A stretch of 56,058 bases of DNA from Ignavibacteria bacterium (GTDB lineage Bacteria; Bacteroidota; Ignavibacteria; Ignavibacteriales; Melioribacteraceae): NCBI GenBank assembly GCA_012719345.1, contig JAAYAN010000172.1, positions 1 to 56,058 of the forward strand, written 5' to 3'. Under the pieces are notes generated by a model, which did no database searches, had not been told where the DNA came from, and saw only the letters and a list, made by a program, of their open reading frames with translations. Position 1 is the first letter of the stretch; the number at the start of each line of letters is the position of its first letter. The position numbers were made by a program, and so were the translations under genes. This document shows, one piece after another, positions 47,334 to 54,307 of this stretch.

Positions 47334-47566
47334 CGGGAGAGCAGCCGCTGTGTTTCCGCGCGTGGAATTATACCGAGGACGATTTGGAGAAAGCAAACCA
47401 TCCTTATGAACTGCCGGAACGCGATTTTATAAACTTGAATATCGATATGAATATTCACGGGGTTGGCGGCAACGATTCCTGGGGTGCGTGGACTTTAGAT
47501 AAATACACAATCAACGGCAATAAACCGTATCGCTTCAGTTTTATTTTGGAGTATGGGGAAGATTAA
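47334..47566 (+). pseudogene. Detached second copy of the GH2 gene 3' end
   Basis: This 233-base block repeats the end of the GH2 gene at 46380-46612 and keeps the frame and the stop codon ('[15 protein letters not shown]'). It lacks any upstream part of the gene, a start or a ribosome-binding site. It begins abruptly at CGGGAGAGC after unrelated sequence. I count about twelve substitutions, several of them silent. It is either a remnant of a lost tandem GH2 gene or a 3' end carried in by an inserted element. It is not expected to make a useful product. Confidence 0.85.
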
Positions 47567-47587
47567 CTTTGTCGTTATGACTAGTAA

Positions 47588-47606
47588 GGGATTCCGGGCG
47601 AATCCC
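47588..47606. other. Short hairpin downstream of the GH2 remnant
   Basis: GGGATTC, loop CGGGC, GAATCCC forms a perfect 7-bp stem between the GH2 remnant and the cassette region. No T-run follows in either direction. It may be part of a degraded recombination site. Confidence 0.35.
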
Positions 47607-47682
47607 TGTCAAGTTACGCAAAAGTTGAAGCGTGCTACCACTATTGTATAAACTACTATCTTGACAATTTTTTATACCTCGT

Positions 47683-47692
47683 GTTATAGCGC
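47683..47692 (-). repeat. Cassette-end box (R''-like) of cassette 2
   Basis: On the minus strand this reads GCGCTATAAC, the exact complement of the box GTTATAGCGC that opens the same cassette (48405-48396). It overlaps the stop codon of the last cassette gene. A complete attC downstream of it is not recognisable. Confidence 0.55.
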
Positions 47693-47986
47693 GTTTTTTA
47701 TTTTTGTCTTTTCAGTCTCCGGGATGTTTTCCCAATCTGTCTTTTCGTTTAATTTTAAGTCAATATTCAAACTACTTCTCACAATATCTTTAATATGAAA
47801 GTACCAATCAGAAATAGTCCATTCTTTTAATTCTGTCGATTTAAACCCTTTTTGTTTTTCGTCCCAATAAACACCAGCAGCCTCTCTGTAAACATATTGA
47901 TACATCGGTTCACCGTTGCTCTCTAATAGTAAAATAAATTCATTCCTATTATTTAGAACTATTTTATTAATGGTTTCAGTCTTCAT
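47684..47986 (-). CDS. Hypothetical protein, integron-like cassette 2, second gene
   Basis: I do not recognise this 100-residue soluble protein ('MKTETINKIVLNNRNEF', 'YREAAGVYWDEKQKGF'). It has no signal peptide or membrane segment and is acidic toward its C-terminus. Its ATG overlaps the stop of the upstream gene (ATGA), so the two are translationally coupled. Its own stop lies within the cassette-end box. Both genes fit inside one cassette of about 710 bases, which suggests a two-protein function that moves as a unit. Confidence 0.6.
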   Translation of the reverse strand: MKTETINKIVLNNRNEFILLLESNGEPMYQYVYREAAGVYWDEKQKGFKSTELKEWTISDWYFHIKDIVRSSLNIDLKLNEKTDWENIPETEKTKIKNAL

Positions 47987-48387
47987 TTTTCTATTCTAAT
48001 TTCAAGCACTTCTTTTGTTGTTGGTCCGAGCATACCTAATGGTCGTTTAAATTTCTGTATCACAAAGTCAATTTCAACCAATTTCCCAACTTGATAAAGC
48101 TTGTCGTCTCCTTCGCGAGTCCAAATTGATTGTCCTTCACTACTTTTTATTTCGAATTCTGGCCAGTCATTGTGTCCAGACATATATACTTTAGTTATGA
48201 TTCCAGTCAAGGTTTCTTTGGGAATTGTTTTGTCAGCAATTGCTTCGAACCATTCACTTGTCCCAACTAAAAGTCCGTTTTCCACTTTAAGTCCATAATT
48301 ACTTCTTGAGTCAACTGAAACCTCTTGAAGTCGTTTTATAGCTTCTTTGTCGTCTATGAACCTGTATGCTGTTTGAAATTCTGTCAT
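47983..48387 (-). CDS. Hypothetical protein, integron-like cassette 2, first gene
   Basis: This is a 134-residue soluble protein of unknown family. It has mixed alpha/beta character with a beta-rich second half ('TGIITKVYMSGHNDWPEFEI', 'LYQVGKLVEIDFVIQKFK'). There is no signal peptide. The start lies nine bases after the cassette-opening box GTTATAGCGC and has no clear ribosome-binding site, as is common for cassette genes. It is coupled by a 4-base overlap to the next gene. Confidence 0.6.
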   Translation of the reverse strand: MTEFQTAYRFIDDKEAIKRLQEVSVDSRSNYGLKVENGLLVGTSEWFEAIADKTIPKETLTGIITKVYMSGHNDWPEFEIKSSEGQSIWTREGDDKLYQVGKLVEIDFVIQKFKRPLGMLGPTTKEVLEIRIEK

Positions 48388-48395
48388 TTTAAAAT

Positions 48396-48532
48396 GCGCT
48401 ATAACGTTCAGCGGTATGCGCAGTTGCCGATTTCAGAGCGCTCACTTGTCGTGTTACCCGAAAGATAACCAAATGAACCAACTTTAGCAACCCCTCTGCC
48501 CGGCAATTGCGTATGACCGCTTGTTAGGTGCC
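48396..48532 (-). mobile_element. attC-like recombination site of an integron gene cassette
   Basis: Read leftward, the site opens with GGCACCTAAC (48532-48523, matching RYYYAAC as ACCTAAC) and ends with GTTATAGCGC (48405-48396). Between them two arms, 48411-48429 and 48501-48520, pair over 19 positions with two G-T pairs and one unpaired G at 48515. An extrahelical base in an otherwise paired arm is a hallmark of attC sites. The site lies just past the stop of one leftward gene and just before the start of the next, the exact position expected between cassettes. Confidence 0.75.
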
Positions 48533-48543
48533 GTGTTTTATTA

Positions 48544-49362
48544 TTACTTAATTTTTTCAATTAATTCTTTTGCCAATAGTCTATGTTCCGCATTTTTCGA
48601 GTTTTTGAAAATATCTGTATATACATTAATCAACTCTTCTTCAGGCTCATCATATTTTATAATATAATTCGCTAAATCAATCTTTTCTTTGCCTTGTCTT
48701 TGTTTAAATATTTCAAGAAATCCAATCGGATTATTCTTAATTGCCTTAATAACAAACTCAGGCATTGCCTCAGCCAATTCAACATTTATACTTATGTTTT
48801 TATCTAATTCAATCAATGCTGAAATATAACATGTATCCTTATTACTCTCATTTGCCATAATCTGAAAAGACTTCCAAACCAGATTATAATTATCGTCATT
48901 TGTAAGCAATTGAGAAAAAAGGGATTCTCCTGAGAAATAGTCATAGTCCGAATATAATGTCACTATTGTATCAACCTGTGATTGATTTATACTATTTGTC
49001 TTGGTTATCTTAATTAATAATGGCTTTAATTTGTTATTAACTTTATTATATCTTTCAACTGATTCTTTGGAAGTTAACTTTTTAAGACGTTCAATTTGTT
49101 GATTTAGTTTTTCCGTATCCTTTGCTGGAAACCATTCATAGTAAAATCTGTATAGTGATGCACTATCATTAGGAAATGTCTTTACAGCTTTCTGAAAAAC
49201 ATCTGAAAGTGTTGTTATCGTGTCATTTAAAGAGTTATCGACATAGGAATCTATTGCCTTTCCTGAATTATTATCCAATGCCTGATTAGCATTTACTATG
49301 TCTGATTTACTATTGCATGAATGAATCAGAAAAGTAATCAATATTATAGTTAATTGTCTCAT
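48544..49362 (-). CDS. Cassette-borne putative lipoprotein of unknown function
   Basis: I place the start at 49362 (272 residues), giving 'MRQLTIILITFLIHSC', a short lipoprotein-type leader with a cysteine at 16. An ATG six codons earlier (49380) directly abuts the cassette box and is the other candidate. The open frame extends further upstream, beyond the cassette boundary, which argues against the longer form. The mature part is polar and helical, with long Asn/Lys/Glu-rich stretches ('AEAMPEFVIKAIKNNPIGFLEIF', 'EEELINVYTDIFKNSKNAEH') that look like alpha-helical repeat pairs. No family is recognised. Cassette-end boxes flank it on both sides. Confidence 0.65.
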   Translation of the reverse strand: MRQLTIILITFLIHSCNSKSDIVNANQALDNNSGKAIDSYVDNSLNDTITTLSDVFQKAVKTFPNDSASLYRFYYEWFPAKDTEKLNQQIERLKKLTSKESVERYNKVNNKLKPLLIKITKTNSINQSQVDTIVTLYSDYDYFSGESLFSQLLTNDDNYNLVWKSFQIMANESNKDTCYISALIELDKNISINVELAEAMPEFVIKAIKNNPIGFLEIFKQRQGKEKIDLANYIIKYDEPEEELINVYTDIFKNSKNAEHRLLAKELIEKIK

Positions 49363-49380
49363 TATGAGGTCTTTTAACAT

Positions 49381-49390
49381 GGCACCTAAC
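49381..49390 (-). repeat. Cassette-opening box of cassette 1
   Basis: On the minus strand this reads GTTAGGTGCC (GTTRRRY-type) and is exactly complementary to the R'' box GGCACCTAAC of the same cassette's attC (48532-48523). That is the relation expected when a circular cassette inserts between G and TT. Confidence 0.6.
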
Positions 49391-49512
49391 TTAGATTTAT
49401 AGCAATTAATTGCGTTAATTCCATTTAAAGAGAATACTTTGTTGCTATAATTCCTAAAAAACATTGGTTAAACCGTAATTAAATTATTTTTCACAATCAT
49501 AACTTAAATAAT

Positions 49513-49534
49513 AAAACCATAAATTGTAAATATT
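49513..49534 (+). repeat. 22-bp direct repeat, left copy, flanking the transposase gene
   Basis: A 22-base sequence beginning AAAACCATAAATTG is repeated exactly at 50232-50253. The two copies bracket the REP-associated transposase gene and may mark the ends of the unit that moved in. Confidence 0.7.
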
Positions 49535-49573
49535 CTTTTTCTGTTTCTATTGCCTTTTCTAATTTTTCTTTGG

Positions 49574-49598
49574 TAAATTTTATTCTATATAAAATTTA
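49574..49598. terminator. AT-rich hairpin at the 3' end of the transposase gene
   Basis: TAAATTTTAT and ATAAAATTTA form a 10-bp perfect stem with a 5-base loop overlapping the transposase stop codon. It may act as a weak terminator or be an element-end structure. Confidence 0.4.
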
Positions 49599-50191
49599 TC
49601 CTCTAACCATTTTACAGGATTGTTAATTATGTATTCCGAAATGATTCGATATGATTGTTCATTACGGATAATGTGTTCGTGGTAATTGCGTTGCCACAAT
49701 TTGCTATCAAAGGGTCGCCAACCAAATGTTTTAACCCCGCGGATATATTCAACGGTTGTTATTGATTTAAATGCGTCCATCATATCGCCGATGGTTTTGT
49801 TTTTTACGGTATCGGTAGGGGCAATCCCTTGTGGTTGCCCTTTTTGTAAATCACCATTATTATACCTGCCCGAAACGTTTTGCGCATCGTCATCATTAGG
49901 GGCGACCACAAGGGTCGCCCCTACGATTTCCAATATGGCGTGGAAATGGTTCGGCATAACCACATAATCGTGCAATTTAATACCGGGAAAACGTGTTTTC
50001 AAATTCAACCATTCTGTTTCAATTAATTTACCCGCATCATTCAATATTATTTCCCCGTTTTTCACGTGACCGAACCGGCAAATTCTATCCTGACAACAAA
50101 TGGTTATAAAATACAAACCCGCCTGTGAATAATCGTATCCTTTTAACCGGATTGAACGGCGATGATGAATGCTGGGATTATATTTGTTCAT
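49580..50191 (-). CDS. REP-associated tyrosine transposase (RAYT, Y1/IS200-like)
   Basis: This 203-residue HUH-type single-strand transposase starts 'MNKYNPSIHHRRSIRLKGYDYSQAGLYFIT', typical of RAYTs. The metal-binding motif is 'MPNHFHAIL' with H82 and H84. The C-terminal helix carries 'WQRNYHEHIIRNE' with a probable catalytic tyrosine near Y170. RAYTs act on REP palindromes in trans rather than on IS ends. Unusually, residues about 88-130 contain a low-complexity insert, partly encoded by two REP-like palindromes ('GATLVVAPND' and 'QPQGIAPTD'). The frame is intact, so it may be functional. A 22-bp direct repeat flanks it. Confidence 0.88.
   Translation of the reverse strand: MNKYNPSIHHRRSIRLKGYDYSQAGLYFITICCQDRICRFGHVKNGEIILNDAGKLIETEWLNLKTRFPGIKLHDYVVMPNHFHAILEIVGATLVVAPNDDDAQNVSGRYNNGDLQKGQPQGIAPTDTVKNKTIGDMMDAFKSITTVEYIRGVKTFGWRPFDSKLWQRNYHEHIIRNEQSYRIISEYIINNPVKWLEDKFYIE
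49815..49840 (+). repeat. REP-like palindrome 1 inside the transposase gene
   Basis: The segment begins GTAGGGGCAA and closes with GTTGCCC. It contains inverted GGGCAA/TTGCCC arms around a CTTG-containing loop. It is GC-rich against its surroundings and is the same family, in the opposite orientation, as palindrome 2. Confidence 0.65.
49898..49924 (-). repeat. REP-like palindrome 2 inside the transposase gene
   Basis: AGGGGCGACC, loop ACAAG, GGTCGCCCCT is a perfect 10-bp stem. Read on the minus strand it begins GTAGGGGCGACC and aligns with palindrome 1 nearly base for base. Confidence 0.7.
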
Positions 50192-50615
50192 AAATTTCTA
50201 ATTTTCTACTGTCGCCAATTTTGAAAATAAGAAAACCATAAATTGTAAATATTTTTTCACTGCCACTTTTCAAAATTTCTGCTAAGGTTTAAAACATTCT
50301 TTATTCTATGAAGGATGTAACAGCGATATCAACATTCAGATTTTTTTTATTCTTCTTATACTTTTACAATTCAATTAATAAACGTTCGTTAGCTGTTTAT
50401 AATCAGTATGAGCAAAATACAACTCAATTGGTTGAACGTAAAAGAGCCGAATATTGGAATGCTTTTTACAAGGCAGCTTAATTTATGTTAACTTTCCCAA
50501 TTATATTTTTTTATCAAATGTATCTTTTCCCTTGATGCATTACAAAATACGCAATTCTATTTCTGATATTCCAATATTTCTAACATCAAATTCTCATATT
50601 ACAGTTAAACCCCGC
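50192..50615. other. Intergenic stretch without a convincing gene
   Basis: This 424-base gap lies between the transposase and the PorD-like gene. It holds the right copy of the 22-bp repeat and a 57-codon rightward frame (50308-50481, 'QLVERKRAEYWNAFYKAA' at its end) with no good ribosome-binding site or recognised family. That frame may be a fragment of a decayed gene. Confidence 0.5.
50232..50253 (+). repeat. 22-bp direct repeat, right copy
   Basis: This is an exact repeat of 49513-49534, located 41 bases upstream of the transposase start. Confidence 0.7.
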
Positions 50616-51494
50616 TTAATTACTTGTTGCTTCGTTATATTTTGAAATATGCGCCGGATCAATTTTACGCAGCAGCTCGAATATTTCAGGGTCATTTTCT
50701 TTCCGGAAGATTTCAATCAGTTCCCCGTTTTTGGCATCAAAAAACACTTTAAGGAATACGCTGCGAGTATATTTCGGTTGGTTTTCCAAGATGTTATTCA
50801 GCATTTTTTTAATGTTTTTTATTCCTGTTTCGCGCTCGTCCGCAAGAAGGTCTAATCCGTTATAGTGGTAATTGAAAAAATCATCGCGAACCTGGCTGTA
50901 TTTCTCGCCCATCATTTCGTCCAGCAGACCTCTTTTATTGTAACTGCTGCGGTCAAGCTCCCAGCCTTTTTTATATTCGCTGTTATTCCCTAAAATAGCC
51001 AGATTATAAGCTTTCTGATACATTTCGGAACCGGAAAATTCTTTATACGAATCGAGTTCGTAACCGATTATAAGATATGCATAAAAATCTAAAAAGCTAG
51101 TCAGCGGATCAAAATTCAAAGGATCGAACCTCATTGTTTGCCGCGGTTCGTATCTGAATTTCCAAGAATCATCCATTATGCTGAGCATTAAAGATTTTGA
51201 GGATGAATTATAAACATCGCGCTGGCTTGTAATAACAACGTGAGCGCTGTAATTTACTTCATCGCTCCCATTCACAAAAAATACATTGAAATTACATTTT
51301 ATTTTCTCGCCTTCCCAAGCGGTTTCGGTAAAACTTGTTGTGTTCAAGTAAGTTTCAACCGTGTTTGAAAAATCGGCAACAAGATCTTTATACTTTAAAG
51401 TCAGCTGCTCTTTATTAATAGTTACAGTTGCTTCAAGTTCCTGAGCAAAATTGATAACCGAAGCAAACAAGAAGAAGAATAAAATATTTTTCAT
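50616..51494 (-). CDS. porD: PorD-like (DUF4835) protein linked to type IX secretion
   Basis: This 292-residue exported protein has a signal peptide (1-17, 'SVINFAQ'). The sequence matches the DUF4835/PorD family: 'LEATVTINKEQL' at the N-terminus, 'EWEGEKIKCNF'-like 'AWEGEKIKCNFNVFF', 'FDPLTSFLDFYAYLIIGYELDSY' in the middle and a C-terminal segment 'FLKVFFDAKNGELIEIF'. PorD is required for T9SS function in Porphyromonas (established for the family); its mechanism is unclear. It is divergent from the PorV/PorQ-like gene, with a shared upstream region of about 80 bases. This placement agrees with a T9SS-using host, as does the sorting domain on the first GH43 enzyme. Confidence 0.78.
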   Translation of the reverse strand: MKNILFFFLFASVINFAQELEATVTINKEQLTLKYKDLVADFSNTVETYLNTTSFTETAWEGEKIKCNFNVFFVNGSDEVNYSAHVVITSQRDVYNSSSKSLMLSIMDDSWKFRYEPRQTMRFDPLNFDPLTSFLDFYAYLIIGYELDSYKEFSGSEMYQKAYNLAILGNNSEYKKGWELDRSSYNKRGLLDEMMGEKYSQVRDDFFNYHYNGLDLLADERETGIKNIKKMLNNILENQPKYTRSVFLKVFFDAKNGELIEIFRKENDPEIFELLRKIDPAHISKYNEATSN

Positions 51495-51576
51495 AATAAT
51501 CCAAAAATAGAAATTAATGTTGATTTAATATATGCAAATCATTTATATTAAACAATAAGACAAAATAAGGTTGCAA

Positions 51577-52386
51577 ATGAAATCACTTCTTGCATTTATT
51601 CTTATTTTCCAAATTAATATTTGTTATCCGCAAATTTTACCCGGCGCCCGCCAGACTGCTTTATCTAATGCGGATATTGCTAACGGGAGCAATCTTTTTA
51701 ATATTGAAGTAAATCCTGCAGGACTTAACGGTATAAGCGGCACCGAACTTGGCGTATTTTATTCTCCTTCTCCTTTCGGAATGAAAGAGCTTTCCACCGG
51801 ATATGCAGTTTTTTCGTATGGTTTCGAAAACCTGCGTTTATCCCTTGGTTATTCGAATTACGGATTCGAGCTGTATAAAGAGAATACATTATATTTTTCG
51901 GCAGGCAAAAATCTTTTTAATAATTTTTCTGCGGGAATTTCTCTTTCGCTTACTAATATTTCAATTAAAAATTACGGAAATACAAATGTTTTCCGGATTA
52001 ATTGCGGAACGATTTACTCTGTCCGAAACGATTTTAATATTGCCTTCTCAATTCAAAATCTAACAAACAGCAAAGTAAAAAACGACAGCCAGCCTTTGCC
52101 TGTAATTTATAATTTCGGTCTGGCTTATTCTCCCGTTAAAGACATTTCGCTAAACTTAGCCGCCGAAAAGGAAGTCCGGTTTAATACATCTTTACATTTT
52201 GGAATAGAATTTATTCCCATAGAATTTATTGCATTAAGAACCGGAATTGCTAACGAGCCAGATACTTTTTCGGGCGGTGCGGGAATATTTTATTCGCGAT
52301 TTAATTTTTCGTACGCTTTTAAAAACCATAATGAGCTTGGAATTACACACCAAATTGAACTGATTTATAAAATAACTGAACAATGA
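51577..52386 (+). CDS. PorV/PorQ-like outer-membrane beta-barrel protein
   Basis: I place the start at ATG 51577, six bases after AAGG; a TTG two codons earlier is less likely. The 269-residue protein has a signal peptide (1-17, 'NICYPQ') and then 'GARQTALSNADIANGSNLFNIEVNPAGL', the FadL-like opening of PorV/PorQ-type barrels. Alternating beta strands run to the end. These barrels act in T9SS cargo handling or lipid transport, but many family members are uncharacterised. Its stop overlaps the next start (ATGA), so the two products are probably made together. Which T9SS component it is cannot be decided from sequence alone. Confidence 0.7.
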   Translation: MKSLLAFILIFQINICYPQILPGARQTALSNADIANGSNLFNIEVNPAGLNGISGTELGVFYSPSPFGMKELSTGYAVFSYGFENLRLSLGYSNYGFELYKENTLYFSAGKNLFNNFSAGISLSLTNISIKNYGNTNVFRINCGTIYSVRNDFNIAFSIQNLTNSKVKNDSQPLPVIYNFGLAYSPVKDISLNLAAEKEVRFNTSLHFGIEFIPIEFIALRTGIANEPDTFSGGAGIFYSRFNFSYAFKNHNELGITHQIELIYKITEQ

Positions 52387-54290
52387 AATTTTCCTTTATT
52401 TTATTTTTTATATTATTCTGTAAAGTTTTAGCTCAAACCGATTCGGTTTTTTCAGATGATATTCTTGAAATCTACACCGGAAGCCGCTCTTCTGAAGATG
52501 AATATTCGGACGAAATAATAAATCTTTACTCAAATCCAGTAAACATTAATACAGCTACTGCCAGCGAACTTAAACAGATACCTTTTTTAAGCGAAAATGA
52601 TATTAAATGCATAATTTTATACCGCGATTCGTTAGGCGGATTTTCTGATTCGGAAGATTTTAAGAACATACCGGGCGTTCATTCGGATTTAACGGCAATT
52701 ATTCCTTTTATATATATTTCCACACCCGAAAAACCTGTTGCCACTGAAAGAAAAGTTCAAATAAACCTGAAAAACAATTTAATTTATGATAACTACCGAA
52801 ATGAAGATTACCCTTACGATAATTCGTATAAAGTAAATCACAAATTAAAAATAAATTACGGCGAAAACATTTTTATTTCAGCCCAAACAGAAAAAGATGC
52901 AGGCGAAACTGATTATGCCGATTTTTCTTCCTTTTCGCTTCGCGCAAACCATTTGCCATTAAACGGCAATGTTATTATCGGGGATTATTCAGTGAAATTC
53001 GGGCAGGGATTGGCTTTATGGTCGTCTTACAGTCCTGTTAAAAGCACGGAAGCAGTCTCGGGAATTATTAAAAAAGGGTCGAATATTTCGCCGCACACAG
53101 GGAGTAACGAAAATAAATTTTTCCGCGGAATTGCCTCAAATTTCGATTACGGGTTTATGGCTTTTTCACTCTTTTATTCCGACCGCAAAACTGATGCAAC
53201 TCTTGACGACAGCGGAAATATTACATCACTTAAAACTGACGGATACCACCGGACAGTAAACGAAGCAAATAAAAAAAATAATCTTGCTGAAACTTTTTAC
53301 GGATTTTCGGCTGATATTTTGCCGCTTGAAAATTTGCAAATAGGTTTTTTGTTCGGGAAAACCGGTTTAAGCAGGAATTTTTCGGAAGAATCTAAATATA
53401 GAGACATACCATCATCGCTGCCTTTTTATTCTGTGTCGTATTCCTGTTACTACAAAAATTACTCAATTTCGGGCGAAACAGCTTTTAATTCCGGAAATAA
53501 AGCTTCCATAAATAATTTATATGTAAATGTTACAAAAAACATAAAATTTGTTACCTCATTCAGATACTACGATCAGGATTATTTCAGCTATTACTGGAGT
53601 CCTTTCGGCGAACTTTACAGCAGTTTAACCAGCGAAACCGGAGTTTATTCGGGAATTAAAATTAATACCGGTTACGGAATAATAAATTTGTATTATGATT
53701 TTTATAAAATAAAGAATAAGTATAATCAGCCTTTCCCGGTAAAAGGAAACGAATTTTTACTGGGATACAGTGTTTCTCCATTCAAGAATTTTGCAGTAAA
53801 AGTATCCTTTAAAAACAAAAATAAAGAGCTCAATGGATTAGGCGATGAGTTTTTCGCCAGTTCGAAAAAATACCGGTTCGAAATTCAGTATTCGCCTTCC
53901 AAAATGCTCAATTTAAAATCCCGTTACGAAATAAAAACAATTAATAGTCCAGACGAAAAGGGCGAACTTTTTTTTCAGGATTTAAGGTACGATTTTACGA
54001 AAACTTTCCGGCTTAACTGCAGGTTTATTATTTTCGGTACCGGCTCATATAACACAGCTCTTTACGAAGTGGAAAACGACTTGCCCGGCTTATTTTACAG
54101 TCCCCCGCTTTACGGTGAAGGATTAAGGTGGTATATTAATCTCAGTTATAAATACGGTCTGTTCCGGATTTCTGCAAAGTATTCGCAGACCAACTTAAAC
54201 GGAACTTTTGATTCCGACGAAAATTTGAAACTGCTGAACAAAACACGTGACCGTCTGAATCTGCAGATTGAACTCACTCCTGAATTTTAG
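52383..54290 (+). CDS. Exported helix-hairpin-helix protein with predicted beta-barrel
   Basis: This 635-residue protein has a signal peptide (1-18, 'KVLAQ'). A helix-hairpin-helix segment (about 50-115) carries 'NINTATASELKQIPFLSENDI' in ComEA style. About 500 residues of alternating aromatic beta strands follow, typical of outer-membrane barrels. HhH motifs normally bind DNA non-specifically, so an exported version is notable. A role in surface binding of DNA or in barrel assembly is possible (inference). Such HhH-plus-barrel proteins are known as uncharacterised proteins in Bacteroidota. It overlaps the preceding barrel gene by four bases and converges with the DUF1846 gene 17 bases away. 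Confidence 0.72.
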   Translation: MKFSFILFFILFCKVLAQTDSVFSDDILEIYTGSRSSEDEYSDEIINLYSNPVNINTATASELKQIPFLSENDIKCIILYRDSLGGFSDSEDFKNIPGVHSDLTAIIPFIYISTPEKPVATERKVQINLKNNLIYDNYRNEDYPYDNSYKVNHKLKINYGENIFISAQTEKDAGETDYADFSSFSLRANHLPLNGNVIIGDYSVKFGQGLALWSSYSPVKSTEAVSGIIKKGSNISPHTGSNENKFFRGIASNFDYGFMAFSLFYSDRKTDATLDDSGNITSLKTDGYHRTVNEANKKNNLAETFYGFSADILPLENLQIGFLFGKTGLSRNFSEESKYRDIPSSLPFYSVSYSCYYKNYSISGETAFNSGNKASINNLYVNVTKNIKFVTSFRYYDQDYFSYYWSPFGELYSSLTSETGVYSGIKINTGYGIINLYYDFYKIKNKYNQPFPVKGNEFLLGYSVSPFKNFAVKVSFKNKNKELNGLGDEFFASSKKYRFEIQYSPSKMLNLKSRYEIKTINSPDEKGELFFQDLRYDFTKTFRLNCRFIIFGTGSYNTALYEVENDLPGLFYSPPLYGEGLRWYINLSYKYGLFRISAKYSQTNLNGTFDSDENLKLLNKTRDRLNLQIELTPEF

Positions 54291-54307
54291 AATGTGGATT
54301 TCTCGAT

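Noticed and set aside
47234-47458. Leftward open frame opposite the GH2 remnant, similar to one at 46277-46504
   Set aside because: The two frames resemble each other only because the GH2 3' end is duplicated. Both lie opposite a coding frame and have no start signals of their own.
47567-47682. Second attC expected after the end box of cassette 2
   Set aside because: The TGTCAAG/CTTGACA pair and a 7-bp hairpin are present, but no GTTRRRY box closes the site and no long paired arms are found. It is at most a degraded attC.
49402-49413. Palindrome GCAATTAATTGC just outside the cassette-opening box, considered as part of an attI site
   Set aside because: attI sites need an adjacent integrase and direct-repeat integrase-binding sites; neither is visible, and a 12-base AT-rich palindrome is weak evidence.
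49580-50191. Complete IS200/IS605-type insertion sequence
   Set aside because: The protein is of the RAYT type and there are no clear left and right end hairpins with a TnpB gene. The AT-rich hairpin at the stop codon is not sufficient.
50308-50481. Possible 57-residue rightward gene ending 'RAEYWNAFYKAA'
   Set aside because: It has no clear ribosome-binding site or recognised family and sits in a disturbed intergenic stretch. It may be a gene fragment but is not supported as a gene.
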